Shown here: positions 54,097 through 63,684 of the stretch, in pieces
Layout: each line of letters begins with the position of its first letter
How positions within the stretch are numbered: position 1 is the stretch's first letter
Source: a delta proteobacterium NaphS2
Lineage (GTDB): Bacteria; Desulfobacterota; DSM-4660; Desulfatiglandales; Desulfatiglandaceae
Length of the DNA: 64,000 nt
Assembly: GCA_000179315.1 (NCBI GenBank)
Contig: ADZZ01000363.1
Location: 1 to 64,000, forward strand
Reading direction: 5' to 3'
Notes under the pieces: generated by a model
Seen by the model: the letters and a program-made list of their open reading frames with translations, nothing else
The model's database searches: none
Told to the model about the DNA's origin: nothing
Made by a program: the position numbers and the translations under genes

Positions 54097-54695
54097 AATG
54101 ATTCTCCTTTGATTTTGGTTTTGGTTTGCAGTCCGGTGAAATAGTCGGTGGCCCAGCGTACTGCCAGACGGTTTGCGGGTTTACGGTCGATTTGATGGTC
54201 AAATTCCCGGTGCCAGTGGATGATGTCGTTGGTCATAGAAGCGATATTGACTTGTCCGTTCAGTAGTCGTATCACCTTAATCATTCGCCGGTAGAATTCG
54301 TCGGTGGTTTTGCTTTTCTGCAATTGCTGAAACCTCAATTCACTGACAGGGGGGTTGTCCCCTCTCACGGGCGTGGCCATTTGTTCCGCGAATGAAGCCG
54401 AAGTTGGGACCCCATTTTCAGCATTGGTTCCGTATATTCGACCGGGAACCTGCCGGTCCTCTTTGACGTGTGATAGAAGTCCTGCCACCGCAGCGCTCAC
54501 ATACAATGGGATATCGCCCTGCCAAGCTTCGGGCATTCGCTTTAAGAAGGTAAAAAAGGCATCGGTCAATAAAGCATCTTCAGGCCTTTCGGCCCGGCGC
54601 AAACGCGCGCGATCGCCCCGGTGATCTTCAAGCCAGTGGTGCCAATTCTTAATAGCACTGGTCTCTGCATATTTAAGAAAACGAGACTCACTCAT
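54093..54695 (-). CDS. cse2: Cascade small subunit Cse2 (Cas11)
   Basis: The 200-residue helical protein starts with an Arg-rich first helix (DHRGDRARLRRAERP), typical of Cse2, and holds RFQQLQKSKTTDEFYRRMIK. It forms the belly of Cascade that contacts the displaced DNA strand. It starts one base inside the cse1 stop and overlaps cas7e by 4 bases. Confidence 0.93.
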   Translation of the reverse strand: MSESRFLKYAETSAIKNWHHWLEDHRGDRARLRRAERPEDALLTDAFFTFLKRMPEAWQGDIPLYVSAAVAGLLSHVKEDRQVPGRIYGTNAENGVPTSASFAEQMATPVRGDNPPVSELRFQQLQKSKTTDEFYRRMIKVIRLLNGQVNIASMTNDIIHWHREFDHQIDRKPANRLAVRWATDYFTGLQTKTKIKGESL

Positions 54696-56269
54696 TACAC
54701 TCCCTCCCTGATGGTTGATTTCGCTTTGAGATCCTTGACCCGCTTATTGCCATAAAATCTTTTTTTGAGTTCCTGTTTGGCCAGAACAATTCTTTTGAGA
54801 TCAAGGCCTTCCGGTGCCGATTCCAGAGTTGACTCCTCAAAAATTGAAAAGACGTGTCTTTGAAGCGCTTGGAGCCATGTCAAGAATAATTCCGCAGGCG
54901 GCAACCTGGTGTCACCCGGAAGTTTCGCCATGGCATCCAGAAGCCGGTAAAAGTCCTGCTCCGTCTCTTCCCAGAATTGCTGATCAACAAAGGTCATATC
55001 GCCCTTTGCATCTCCAGGACGTCTAAATCGAGCCGCCTTTATCTGATTACGCAAAATCTTAACCGCTTCTCTTGCAACCGCTATTAACTCTCCAGCCCAG
55101 GCGACAAGGTTCTCTTTTTGGTTCTTATCAAGTGAGAATACTGGAAAATGCGCCTCATACCAGCAGCGCGCCTTCATATTGTCCATATCATATCCAAAGC
55201 ACCACAAGGCTGCCGAAGAGGAGCCAAACAGAGATTGACCACGTTCCTCATTGAAGAATTGTACAATCTTGGCCGCTTTTTCGCCCCGGTCCAAATCCTG
55301 AAAGGCCAAACTCAGCCAGTGGCGGTACCCCAATCCACTCTTCTGACCTTTCAGGGACAGGGGAGGATTTTTCTTTTTGTCATCGAAACGATAAGGTGTC
55401 AGAGGATGGACAAAGGGGCCATCATAATTGATTCCGTGTTTTTTTGTCCGGTAGTGCCTGTACACCGAATCCGTTTCCCTGCCACAGAGATCGCACTTAT
55501 CGCTACCCTCACTGCTTTCGAGTCTGATTCTTCGGGGCATTCCCCAATACATCTGCAGGGTATGCACATCACTGGGTGTCGTGATCCTGCCGTTATCGTC
55601 CGACAGACGTGTCGGGCTAAGCCACGGCATGATGGCTGAGTCTACAGAGTCCATTCCCGGCAGTTCTTCCACTGAAAGAACATTGAGCCAGAGCTTCTCC
55701 CATAGTTGACTTCCATTCCCTTGAGGGACAATCAAGGTCGTCAACGGGCCTCCTCCACGCAAACCTACCCTTTGGCCGGCTCCTCCCGAAGGGGAGTTTA
55801 TCTGAAGAGTGAAAAGAGCCATGGCCGTGCAAGCCGGACAAAAACCCGCGATCTGATTTCGTTTCACAAAATGGTCCAGGTTGTCGACGATGGTCTTCTC
55901 TCCGGGGGCCTCAATAAGCAATGCTGCTATTTCCTTACCTTTACCGTCCGGCAGATCATAGTCCTGCATGAAAGCCACACCTTCCGAGTTGTAAAGCTCA
56001 AATGCGCTAACTGGATTGACAAAAGCCTGCTTTAGCCTCTCCGGTTCAGGCCATTCCTCCCAATAAATCTCCCATTCATCCTCATCCTCCGGTGCAAAAC
56101 AGGTTTGCAGCAACCCGATGAGAAACTGATAGAGAGCACCCTGAAAATCAGGGCGCGGAGCGTCGATTTCCATAACCGGGTTGTCCCTCTCCACGATCTG
56201 CCAGGGTGCGATCCTGTCTTTGCCGAGTTCGCGAATAACCGGAATCCAGGGATCATTTATCAAATTCAT
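54695..56269 (-). CDS. cse1: Cascade large subunit Cse1 (Cas8e)
   Basis: From ATG 56269 (MNLINDPWIPVI) the protein has 524 residues and carries the Cse1 start motif, a zinc-type Cys pair (CDLCGRETD) with HPLTPYR, and the C-terminal four-helix part. It recognises the PAM and recruits Cas3. The start is 2 bases after the cas3 stop, after GGAGGA. Confidence 0.95.
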   Translation of the reverse strand: MNLINDPWIPVIRELGKDRIAPWQIVERDNPVMEIDAPRPDFQGALYQFLIGLLQTCFAPEDEDEWEIYWEEWPEPERLKQAFVNPVSAFELYNSEGVAFMQDYDLPDGKGKEIAALLIEAPGEKTIVDNLDHFVKRNQIAGFCPACTAMALFTLQINSPSGGAGQRVGLRGGGPLTTLIVPQGNGSQLWEKLWLNVLSVEELPGMDSVDSAIMPWLSPTRLSDDNGRITTPSDVHTLQMYWGMPRRIRLESSEGSDKCDLCGRETDSVYRHYRTKKHGINYDGPFVHPLTPYRFDDKKKNPPLSLKGQKSGLGYRHWLSLAFQDLDRGEKAAKIVQFFNEERGQSLFGSSSAALWCFGYDMDNMKARCWYEAHFPVFSLDKNQKENLVAWAGELIAVAREAVKILRNQIKAARFRRPGDAKGDMTFVDQQFWEETEQDFYRLLDAMAKLPGDTRLPPAELFLTWLQALQRHVFSIFEESTLESAPEGLDLKRIVLAKQELKKRFYGNKRVKDLKAKSTIREGV

Positions 56270-56271
56270 GT

Positions 56272-58974
56272 TTATCCTCCTCCTTCTGAGTGCCACCCAT
56301 AGTCCCTGCTGTAGTAAGGAGCTGTATCCTCAGTAAGTGGAAAAATATCCATCCAGTAAATGGCTTTTTCTTCGGTTTTCAGTTCCTCGATCAAAGGCCG
56401 CATCGAATCCGGAATTTCCTGCCTGACTTTTTTCCACTGTCTTTCTGGAACCTTGACGACGCTCATGGGCCATTGATGGTGGTCTGTTTCGGCGTAAGGG
56501 ATCAGGCGGCCGTCTTCCATTCGAGCAAGGGCCACGGAAACGCTTTCTTCCTCGCTTAATCGTGTGGGAATTCTAATTTCCTCATCCCAATCACCACTGG
56601 AACGTGTATATCCCTTGCTCAACTTGAGGACATTCAAATCCGCCATGCTCTTTTTCGACTGGTCCTCTCCTGCCGCCTTTAATGACGCCTTTTTCAGCGC
56701 AGCCGGAATGCGCTCCAGGGCAGCTTCTGAATAGACGCCTTCGATCAAGGCCCTGGCGTCATTGGGCATGGAAAATTCGCCTTCAAAATCGTTCATCAGA
56801 CATTTTAATGTCAGCCACAGTTGGCCGACATGCGGATAAACCGCCTGGGTTCCTTTCTGATGGGTTTTGAGCCAGTCCTCCTTGGGATTTTCATGAAACT
56901 CGGGGGCAAACAGATAGAGCACCGGGGTTCCCCTCTCATCCCTGGCGCCAGGTTCTCTCAACCTGTTCCCCTTTCGGTCGCGAATATGCCGTTTTTCACG
57001 CCCTGCGCGCTGAATCAGAAGATCAATGGGAGCAAGGTCCGTGATGAGCACATCAAAGTCGAGATCCAAAGACTGCTCTACCACCTGGGTGGCAATCAGC
57101 ACGTGCCCGCTCCGGCAATTCTCATCGGATTCCTCCCCAAACCGTTCCACCGCATTCAGCTCGATCCGTTGTCTGTCCACCATGGCAAACCGCCCATGAA
57201 ACAGGTGCAATTGTCGGCTGTCCAGCCACCCAGCCTCTTCCAGAGATCGATAGGTTTCAAGAGCCGCTTTGACGGTGTTTCGAATCCAGCAGACGCATTG
57301 CCCCTCTTCAACTGCTTTCCGGATCTGCGCCATGACCGCGTCTTCCGCGGTGATGTGCCTTATTCTGATGGTCCGTTTTACGTCTTCCCGGGTATTGATG
57401 TGTGCTTCAGATGTGTTGCGGACAGATGAATGAGTTGCCAGCGGATACGCATTGCAGGAGATCTTCGGAGCGCTTCGATCGAGGCCGTGATGGAAAGCGG
57501 CGATCAATTTTTCACGCATGGTTTGCGGCAGGGTGGCTGAGAGCATGATAACGGAACCACCCTGCCTTGCATGAATTTCCAGCAGAGCATCCAGCAGTTT
57601 CTGCATGTAACTGTCATAAGCGTGCACTTCATCCACCAACAATACCTTGCGATTGAGGCCGAGGAGCCTCAGGGATTGATGGCGGGCGGGGAGCACCGCC
57701 AGTAAGGCCTGATCAAGAGTTCCAACGCCAACATCAGCCAGTAAACTCTTTTTCCGGCTATCCGCAAGCCAGGCATTACAATAAGCTGTGGCGGCCAATT
57801 CCGTTTCGTTTTCATCCACCTTGTAGTTCATCTCGGAAGACGGACTCTCAGGCACCATAACGGATTTCCGAAAGGCTTCGGACAAATGCCTTGCGCCATG
57901 GGCCAATACCAAAGAAGGCATATGCGTTTGCTCATATAACAGCCGGTACACCTTTTCCATCCTTTGATACATGGCATTTGCCGTAGCCATGGTCGGTAAT
58001 GCCAAATAAAGACCCTCCGCCACACCGGCATTCAGAAGGCGATGTATCAAGACCAAGGCCGCCTCGGTCTTGCCTGCTCCCGTAACATCTTCGAGAATAA
58101 AGATTTGTGGTGTATCCGTTATGGGTACATCAACAGCGTAGTTCTGTAGCGGCGTGGGTTGTTTGATGAAAGGGAAAAGAGTGGTCAACCCTTTAAACCG
58201 GCTCGCCCTCGGTGCTGAAGGAAGACATTGAATTGCCTCTTGTGCGGAAGGCAGCGCACGGTTATGCCAATAGAGACTCAGTTCCTCAGGTTCCATTTGA
58301 AACCTGAAAAAGTCCTGGTTGGATCCCAGCCAGTCCGCAAGGACCGTCACACCCGCTAGTTGCCAGGAAATGGGTTTCAGTTTCCTTTTCATTTGTTTTT
58401 CGAGAAGTTCCGACCCGTTAAATTCCGAAAGGAAGAGACTGTAAACGTCCAATGCAAAATGAAGGGCTGCTTCCTCATCTTCTCTCTCAAAGAAATAAGG
58501 GATCCACACCCCCGATTTTTTAGGGGGCACACCATGGTGACCGGTGACAATTTCAAGCCATGGGCTTATGCTTTTGATCCACCGGCGATTTTCTGAAAGA
58601 GACGATTCAACCTGGGAATCAAGTCGACCCTTCCACAGCAAAAAACCAAGGGTATCATGTCGCTCCGCATAACGCATACTCGAGTTTGCCGTTACCAATA
58701 ACGGTGATAGACCGGGCTTAAGTCCCTGGAAAGCTCTGGCGAATTTTCCCAAATCGTGAAGCGCTAAACAGAAAACAAAGAAGTCACGAAACCAATCGGA
58801 TTCGACCCCAAGCATTTCGGATAATCTTCCACATAGAGCTTTCTCCGGAGACAGAAGGTGCCAGCCGACCGCCGCAACATCCAGGCAATGATAGGGCAGC
58901 AGGTGATACACCCCCCCTTCATGTTGGTCGGCCTTTCCCCAGTATCTGAAATATCGCGGAAATTTCTTTTGCAT
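56272..58974 (-). CDS. cas3: Cas3 HD nuclease-helicase, type I-E
   Basis: The 900-residue protein has an N-terminal HD nuclease (CLDVAAVGWHLL; LALHDLGKFARAFQG; VTGHHGVPP), then an SF2 helicase with Walker A VTGAGKTEAAL, DEVH in LLVDEVHAYDSY, SATLPQT and the C-terminal QVVEQSLDLDFD ... RAGREKRH. It unwinds and shreds DNA marked by Cascade. It is the first gene of the cas operon; all motifs are intact. Confidence 0.96.
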   Translation of the reverse strand: MQKKFPRYFRYWGKADQHEGGVYHLLPYHCLDVAAVGWHLLSPEKALCGRLSEMLGVESDWFRDFFVFCLALHDLGKFARAFQGLKPGLSPLLVTANSSMRYAERHDTLGFLLWKGRLDSQVESSLSENRRWIKSISPWLEIVTGHHGVPPKKSGVWIPYFFEREDEEAALHFALDVYSLFLSEFNGSELLEKQMKRKLKPISWQLAGVTVLADWLGSNQDFFRFQMEPEELSLYWHNRALPSAQEAIQCLPSAPRASRFKGLTTLFPFIKQPTPLQNYAVDVPITDTPQIFILEDVTGAGKTEAALVLIHRLLNAGVAEGLYLALPTMATANAMYQRMEKVYRLLYEQTHMPSLVLAHGARHLSEAFRKSVMVPESPSSEMNYKVDENETELAATAYCNAWLADSRKKSLLADVGVGTLDQALLAVLPARHQSLRLLGLNRKVLLVDEVHAYDSYMQKLLDALLEIHARQGGSVIMLSATLPQTMREKLIAAFHHGLDRSAPKISCNAYPLATHSSVRNTSEAHINTREDVKRTIRIRHITAEDAVMAQIRKAVEEGQCVCWIRNTVKAALETYRSLEEAGWLDSRQLHLFHGRFAMVDRQRIELNAVERFGEESDENCRSGHVLIATQVVEQSLDLDFDVLITDLAPIDLLIQRAGREKRHIRDRKGNRLREPGARDERGTPVLYLFAPEFHENPKEDWLKTHQKGTQAVYPHVGQLWLTLKCLMNDFEGEFSMPNDARALIEGVYSEAALERIPAALKKASLKAAGEDQSKKSMADLNVLKLSKGYTRSSGDWDEEIRIPTRLSEEESVSVALARMEDGRLIPYAETDHHQWPMSVVKVPERQWKKVRQEIPDSMRPLIEELKTEEKAIYWMDIFPLTEDTAPYYSRDYGWHSEGGG

Positions 58975-59631
58975 TATGCGGGCTCTGAATTCGGACTTCC
59001 TGAAACAATGGCCTTCTATTTGCCGAAAGATCAGATAACTCGGTATTTCTTGACGTCATTCAAGTTGGTTTTGAGAATCCGAATGTTTCCTCAATGGCAA
59101 TACATGACCATTAGGGACACAAAGATATACTTGCAAAAAAATCCTGAAGCGGTAGAATTTAGCATAACCTCTTAAATTTGATGAAGAATAGAATAAGCAT
59201 TCTGGCAAAAAAATGTTTTGTTTGTTCTTTGTCGGCTGGACAAAATCCATCGCATCACTCAATGAATGCCGCGGATGAAAACCGCCGAGGTGCTCATTTG
59301 AGAAATTTCGCTTTCAATAAAGCATTTAAGAAAAGTGATTTAAAAACTACCTCGTGCCTATACACTTTAAGAAAAAGATTTTGGGTTGGCAATGCCGAAC
59401 GCCCTTAAAAATATGGGTTTTCCAACGAGATCTACCCCAAAAACATTATCTTGAACAGTATAGCATCATTAACTACCCATTGGAGGCTTGAGATGGTGAC
59501 TTCGGACGATGCGGTTCGAATGAAGGAAGAAAAGGAGGAAATCGCAAAGCCCCATCTGCGCTCGTATAAAGCGATAAAGATCCCTACCCCCCCACCTTGA
59601 TTTCCAGTATGGTTGGATCTGCTTATCCCAT
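58975..59631. other. Region upstream of cas3
   Basis: AT-rich sequence that must contain the cas operon promoter on the minus strand; I could not assign -35/-10 boxes. A small plus-strand open frame lies at 59493-59600; otherwise no gene is seen. Confidence 0.4.
59493..59600 (+). CDS. Possible 35-residue charged peptide
   Basis: GGAGG lies 7 bases before an ATG at 59493; the frame reads MVTSDDAVRMKEEKEEIAKP and stops after PTPPP. It is the right shape for a small gene but may be a remnant. Confidence 0.3.
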   Translation: MVTSDDAVRMKEEKEEIAKPHLRSYKAIKIPTPPP

Positions 59632-60267
59632 CTAAACGGCGCCCCTGCTGTCATCACACGGTTCGTCGAGATTTGCCGCTCTCGCCTGTTCCGGTCCCAT
59701 GGCCGTCTGATTTGCACAAACCGGCATCTGGAATGTGCTCATCTTTTCGCATCCTACCTCTTTTCTGAGCCGTCTTGAAAGGATTTTGAGGTGTTCCTTC
59801 TCCTCGGAAAGAATGCCACCTACAAATTGTTTCCCCTTATCATCTTCCGTCAGGTCCCGCATGATCAGAAAAAAAGTAATCGCATCCTTTTCGAATTGAA
59901 TAGCCAGGCGCAACGCATCTTCCACGGTTTTGATTTCAGTCGTATATTTTTCAACATTCTCCACATTTCGAAAAACATTCATATCCGCGGTATCTTGAAT
60001 ATACTGATTGGTCTCTTCATCAGTCTTCCGCTTAATGTCGTCCGTCGGGTCATAATCGGTCGGTTGTTTGGCTGATGACGGCAGTTCCGCCCGCATTTTC
60101 CGCAACTTATCGAGATGCGCTTCCTCATCTTTTTCCAGCTGGGAAAAAATCTCCTTAACGTCATCTTCCGCCAGGGCGTTTCGTCCGTTTTTGTAAAAAA
60201 TGACACCGTTTTTCTCGATTTCGATCGCCGTGCGAAAAACTTCATCTGCATTAAAGCCCAATATCAT
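59632..60267 (-). CDS. Ferritin-like/rubrerythrin-type diiron protein
   Basis: The 211-residue protein has two iron-binding helix pairs, EIEKNGVIFYKNGRNA ... EKDEEAHL and QFEKDAITFFLIM ... EEKEHLKIL, as in rubrerythrin-related ferritins without the rubredoxin tail. The C-terminal 40 residues (from CEKMSTFQM) are loosely structured with single Cys and no CxxC, unlike rubrerythrin. AAGGAG precedes the ATG at a 10-base spacing. It probably handles peroxide or iron. Confidence 0.85.
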   Translation of the reverse strand: MILGFNADEVFRTAIEIEKNGVIFYKNGRNALAEDDVKEIFSQLEKDEEAHLDKLRKMRAELPSSAKQPTDYDPTDDIKRKTDEETNQYIQDTADMNVFRNVENVEKYTTEIKTVEDALRLAIQFEKDAITFFLIMRDLTEDDKGKQFVGGILSEEKEHLKILSRRLRKEVGCEKMSTFQMPVCANQTAMGPEQARAANLDEPCDDSRGAV

Positions 60268-60591
60268 AACTGATCAACTCCTTTCCATACCGTCGAGGTA
60301 TCGACAAAATGTTCATTCGAGGGTTTCCTCATCGCTATGCAAAATCCCTTTTTCACTATGATGCTTCTTACACAGCGCGTCGTCAATGGGGTTCTGAAGG
60401 TATAATGGCGGAGAATTACGCTTACACGCCTAGCCAAGAATGGTCATTAGAACGGTTTTCTGGTTTTTCGAGGTCTGCCGAATACACGAAAGACCCCATA
60501 GCCTAACCGATTCGAACCCGTTAGAATCTTTTTTGTCAACTACCGAATTTAATCTTTAATGTTTCATTACGAAATGAGAGGAGATCAGATT
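60268..60591. other. Intergenic region with 22-nt motif copy
   Basis: No coding frame is convincing. A motif copy lies at 60383-60404 (TCAATGGGGTTCTGAAGGTA). The segment holds promoters for the divergent ferritin-like and coiled-coil genes. Confidence 0.4.
60383..60404 (+). repeat. 22-nt motif copy
   Basis: TCAATGGGGTTCTGAAGGTA plus TA, upstream of the sll1863-type gene. Confidence 0.55.
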
Positions 60592-60879
60592 ATGTCTACC
60601 AAAGATGCATATGTCCAAAAACTGCACGCCAAACTGGACGAGTGGAATGCCCAAATCGATAAGATGAAAGCGAAGGCCGATCTGGCCGAGGCCGATTCAC
60701 GAATCGAATACAACAAACGGATTGCAGTGCTACAGGAAAAACGGAGTGAAACCAAACAGAAGATTGAGGCCCTCCGTAAGGCCGGTGCAGGCGCGTGGGA
60801 AGACCTGAAATCGGGCGTCCAGCTGGCCGTTGAATCCATGGAAGAGGCGTTAATTTCGGCCAAATCTCGATTCAAATAG
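60592..60879 (+). CDS. sll1863-type coiled-coil stress protein
   Basis: ATG 60592 after GAGGAGA gives 95 residues: KLHAKLDEWNAQIDKMKAKA then ADSRIEYNKRIAVLQEKRSE and AWEDLKSGVQLAVESMEEAL. This is the sll1863 family pattern, a long coiled coil followed by an amphipathic W-E-D-L-K helix. Function in stress is suggested from the name family only. Confidence 0.85.
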   Translation: MSTKDAYVQKLHAKLDEWNAQIDKMKAKADLAEADSRIEYNKRIAVLQEKRSETKQKIEALRKAGAGAWEDLKSGVQLAVESMEEALISAKSRFK

Positions 60880-60895
60880 CTTTCTCTGCAACGAA

Positions 60896-61097
60896 ATGAG
60901 CCAGGCTTCCCGTGAGAAAGCCAGCAAGACCTTGAAAGGTTCTCAGGAAAAAAAGAAACGACCTCAGCGAATGGTACGGGGGCCTGAAGCACAGTTCCAA
61001 GAAAGCCTGGAATGATGTAAAAGACGGCTTTGCATCGGGATACGCATCCCTGGCCGAAGCGTTTGACAAAGCTCAGAATGAATTTACTTCAAAGTAG
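60896..61097 (+). pseudogene. Second sll1863-like gene with poly-A frameshift
   Basis: ATG 60896 starts MSQASREKASKTLKGSQEKK, then a run of A residues at about 60949-60957 breaks the frame; the other frame continues NDLSEWYGGLKHSSKKAWND and VKDGFASGYASLAEAFDKAQ to a TAG at 61095. The tail is the same amphipathic type as the neighbour. Removing one A restores a 66-residue protein. It could be a real mutation or a sequencing slip in the homopolymer. Confidence 0.65.
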
Positions 61098-62452
61098 AAG
61101 GGCCGACCGCACATGCACTTCCCCATCATTCTGCCCCTTCCGCTGATCAACAAGGGAGCATCTTCAGGCTTGATGGGGCGGACAAAGATCCGGAGGCCAT
61201 GGGTTGTGGTCTCCTTCGACTCGTATTGTTCAGGGTAAGAACTGATCACCAGATGGTGCGGCGTGGGAACCAGGGTTTTTCGGACCAGGACTCTGACGTC
61301 CACGGCAACGGGTTTGCCGTCTTTTACGAGGACGGGATTCATATCAAGTTCGGCAATCTCCGGAAAATCCACGAGGAGCTGTGACAGACAAATGAGCAGC
61401 CGCTCCATGACGCCCATATCGGCCCCGGGCATATTCCTGTATCCCTTCAGGATCTTGTAGGCCTTGGTCTCTTCGATGAGTCTTCGCGCCAACGTCCGGT
61501 TGAGTGGTACCAAACCGATATTTCGATCGCCGATGACTTCCGCAAAAACGCCGCCCATACCGAAGAGGATCACGGGACCGAACAGTTCATCACGATTGGC
61601 CCCGATCAGAAGTTCCAGGTCCGCCTTTTACACCATGGGTTGAAGCGTCACACCGCAAATTTCTGCAGCAGGATCGTAGTTGCGGGCCGCGTTTATCACT
61701 TTGTCATAGGCATCCCGAACCTCCTGTTTACTTCCGAGATCGGTCCGTATCCCCCGTGCCTCGGTCTTATGGACGATGTCGGGCGAGAGGATCTTCATGA
61801 CGAGAGGGTAACCCATGTCGGCCGCCAGTCTCAGTGCCTCATCCATTGATTCGGCAACCTCCGTCCGATTTACCGGAATTCCATAGCAGGCCAGCAGGCG
61901 TTTTGATTCAGCCTCTTCCATGAATGCATTTTTCCCGGCCAAAGCGCTGTCCATAAGCGCCCTTGCCTCCGACCCCTGCTTCGCCACATCCCCGGACCTA
62001 GAAGGAATCTCCTGGAGCAACTCGAGATTGCGGGCATAATCATATAACACCGCGAAAGAGCGGATGGCCCGCTCCGGGGTGTCGTATGTGGGAATTCCCG
62101 TCTTGTTGAGGATGGTTCGCCCTGCTTCCACGTCCAATCCGCCCATCATGGCGGCAAAGACAGGATAGGGTTTCCCTTTGAGATCCTTGCTCAGCGTCTC
62201 GGCCACCTCGGTGGGATCCGTCATGGCTTGCGCGTTTACAATAACAAGCATTCCATCTACGCTTTCGGCTTCAAAACAGCAGTTCGTCACTTGCCCATAC
62301 CGTTGGGCCGTCGCATCCCCAAGGATGTCGATGGGATTGCCATGGCCCCAAAAAGTCGGCACAGTCAAAAAAGTCTTCCAGGGTGCGGACACGGGCAAGG
62401 TTGTAAAGTCCCATGTTTTCTCCCAATCACAAACGATACTTATACTTTTCAA
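61073..62452 (-). pseudogene. Acetate-CoA ligase (ADP-forming) family protein, truncated with internal TAA
   Basis: The frame from 62452 has a CoA-ligase segment (GNPIDILGDATAQRYG, PVFAAMMGGLDVEAGR, TPERAIRSFAVLYDYAR) followed by an ATP-grasp part (LACYGIPVNRTEVAES ... YPLVMKILSPDIVHKTEARG). At 61630-61628 a TAA follows QPMV; the same frame goes on KADLELLIGANRDELFGPVI, LFGMGGVFAEVIGD to 61073. The C-terminus enters an acetyltransferase start (RIFVRPIKPEDAPLL) and is cut. The N-terminal CoA-binding domain is missing; the break is about 25 bases from a 22-nt motif copy at 62477. Confidence 0.87.
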
Positions 62453-62476
62453 AATACGATAATCCCAGGTTCTGGT

Positions 62477-62498
62477 AAATGGGGTTGATCCTGTATTT
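62477..62498 (+). repeat. 22-nt motif copy, forward
   Basis: AAATGGGGTTGATCCTGTAT plus TT. It faces the inverted copy at 63162, enclosing the MscS and GH15 remnants. Confidence 0.7.
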
Positions 62499-62536
62499 GT
62501 TTTCAGGATTCCGGGTACGCAATGGTGTCTCTCAAT

Positions 62537-62635
62537 ACCGTCCGGTGGACCCTCGCCACGCTCTTAGCCGGGATTCAGATCGCCTTCACCCAACCCATCC
62601 GCATCGATGACGTGGTCGCGGATACTGTCAAATAT
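62537..62635 (+). pseudogene. MscS-type mechanosensitive channel remnant
   Basis: The frame reads TVRWTLATLLAGIQIAFTQP and IRIDDVV, the pore-helix to beta-domain junction of MscS proteins, then loses similarity. About 30 codons remain. Confidence 0.7.
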
Positions 62636-62651
62636 CGCCCATCTTCCCTTA

Positions 62652-63171
62652 CAAGATCTCCCGTGCCTACCTGGCGGACACGCTGATTCTTGAAATCACC
62701 TTTCGCCACAGGAACGGGGAGGCGCGACTTCTGGATTTCTTTACCATGCGCAAAGGCGGAGAGCACCACCCCCATCAACAAATCCTGAGAATTTTGATTT
62801 CAGGTTGGAGATGAAACACCGTCACCGGCTCATGGGATCATGCACGGCGTTCAGCCATTGTGCTCAAAGGACTGTCCAACGCTCCCACGGACGACGGATT
62901 ACCGGGAAAAGAAGGGGTTTTTCTGTCGGCATCTTTCTGGCTGGCTGAATGTCTGGCAAGACAGGGTCGTTTGGAAAAAGCGCACACGGTTTTTAAACGG
63001 GCCATTTCCACCGGAAACGACCTTCAGCTCTTTTCCGAAGAATACGATCCGGACTCGGGGGAAATGCTCGGCAATTTTCCCCAGGCCCTGACCCATCTTT
63101 CCCTGATCGCAGCCATCGTCGCTTTCAAGGACATGCAAAAATATCCAGTAAAGAACCACCAAAATACATGA
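62652..63171 (+). pseudogene. GH15 glucoamylase-like protein, two end pieces with middle deleted
   Basis: The first piece (62652-62814) reads RAYLADTLILEITFRHRNGE and ARLLDFFTM, the N-terminal beta-domain of GH15. The second, in another frame from about 62860, reads KEGVFLSASFWLAECLARQG, RLEKAHTVFKRA, EEYDPDSGEMLGNFPQALTH and LSLIAAIVAF, the C-terminal end of the GH15 catalytic barrel. Some 400 residues between them are gone. Confidence 0.8.
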
Positions 63172-63183
63172 ATTACCCCATTT
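63162..63183 (-). repeat. 22-nt motif copy, inverted
   Basis: On the minus strand reads AAATGGGGTAATTCATGTAT plus TT; overlaps the last codons of the GH15 remnant. Confidence 0.65.
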
Positions 63184-63257
63184 AAATTTCAGGAAATCCG
63201 GCTTATGGTGTTTCGAAACTTTGAAAGGAAAAATCCAAAAACCCCGGGAGAGCCACC

Positions 63258-63659
63258 ATGACCGCACAAACCGCCGTTTCGCTCTTTTCGCCATGGGAAC
63301 CGGGCATTTTCAGCCTGGCGCTCTATACGGCCCTGGTTCTGGCGCTGGTGTCGGTGATGCTGTTTCTTTGCACCTGGCTGGGTGAAAAAAAGCCCAATTC
63401 CGAAAAGACAACACCTTACGAATGCGGCATCCTTCCCACGGGCAACGCCCGCTTCCGTTACCCGGTTCCTTTCTATCGGGTCGCCCTTTTCTTTCTCATT
63501 TTTGACCTGGAGGCTGTTTTCATTTTCGCCTGGGCCGTGGCGTTCAAGGAATTGGGATGGGCCGGGTGGGTGCAAATTACGTTTTTTATTTTGGTGCTAC
63601 TGCTGAGTCTTTTCTATGTCTGGAAAAAGGGAGGACTCCATTGGAAAATCGGAAGATGA
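63258..63659 (+). CDS. nuoA: NADH-quinone oxidoreductase subunit A
   Basis: The 133-residue protein has three helices and the NuoA hallmarks YECGILPTG, PFYRVALFFLIFDLEAVFIF with the conserved acidic residues, and a C-terminal YVWKKGGLHW. GGGAG lies just before the ATG. The next open gene is pgi, not nuoB, so this is a lone or displaced complex I gene; a five-codon frame (63664-63681) follows it. Confidence 0.93.
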   Translation: MTAQTAVSLFSPWEPGIFSLALYTALVLALVSVMLFLCTWLGEKKPNSEKTTPYECGILPTGNARFRYPVPFYRVALFFLIFDLEAVFIFAWAVAFKELGWAGWVQITFFILVLLLSLFYVWKKGGLHWKIGR

Positions 63660-63684
63660 TTTTATGACGGAAGGAAATTAGAAT

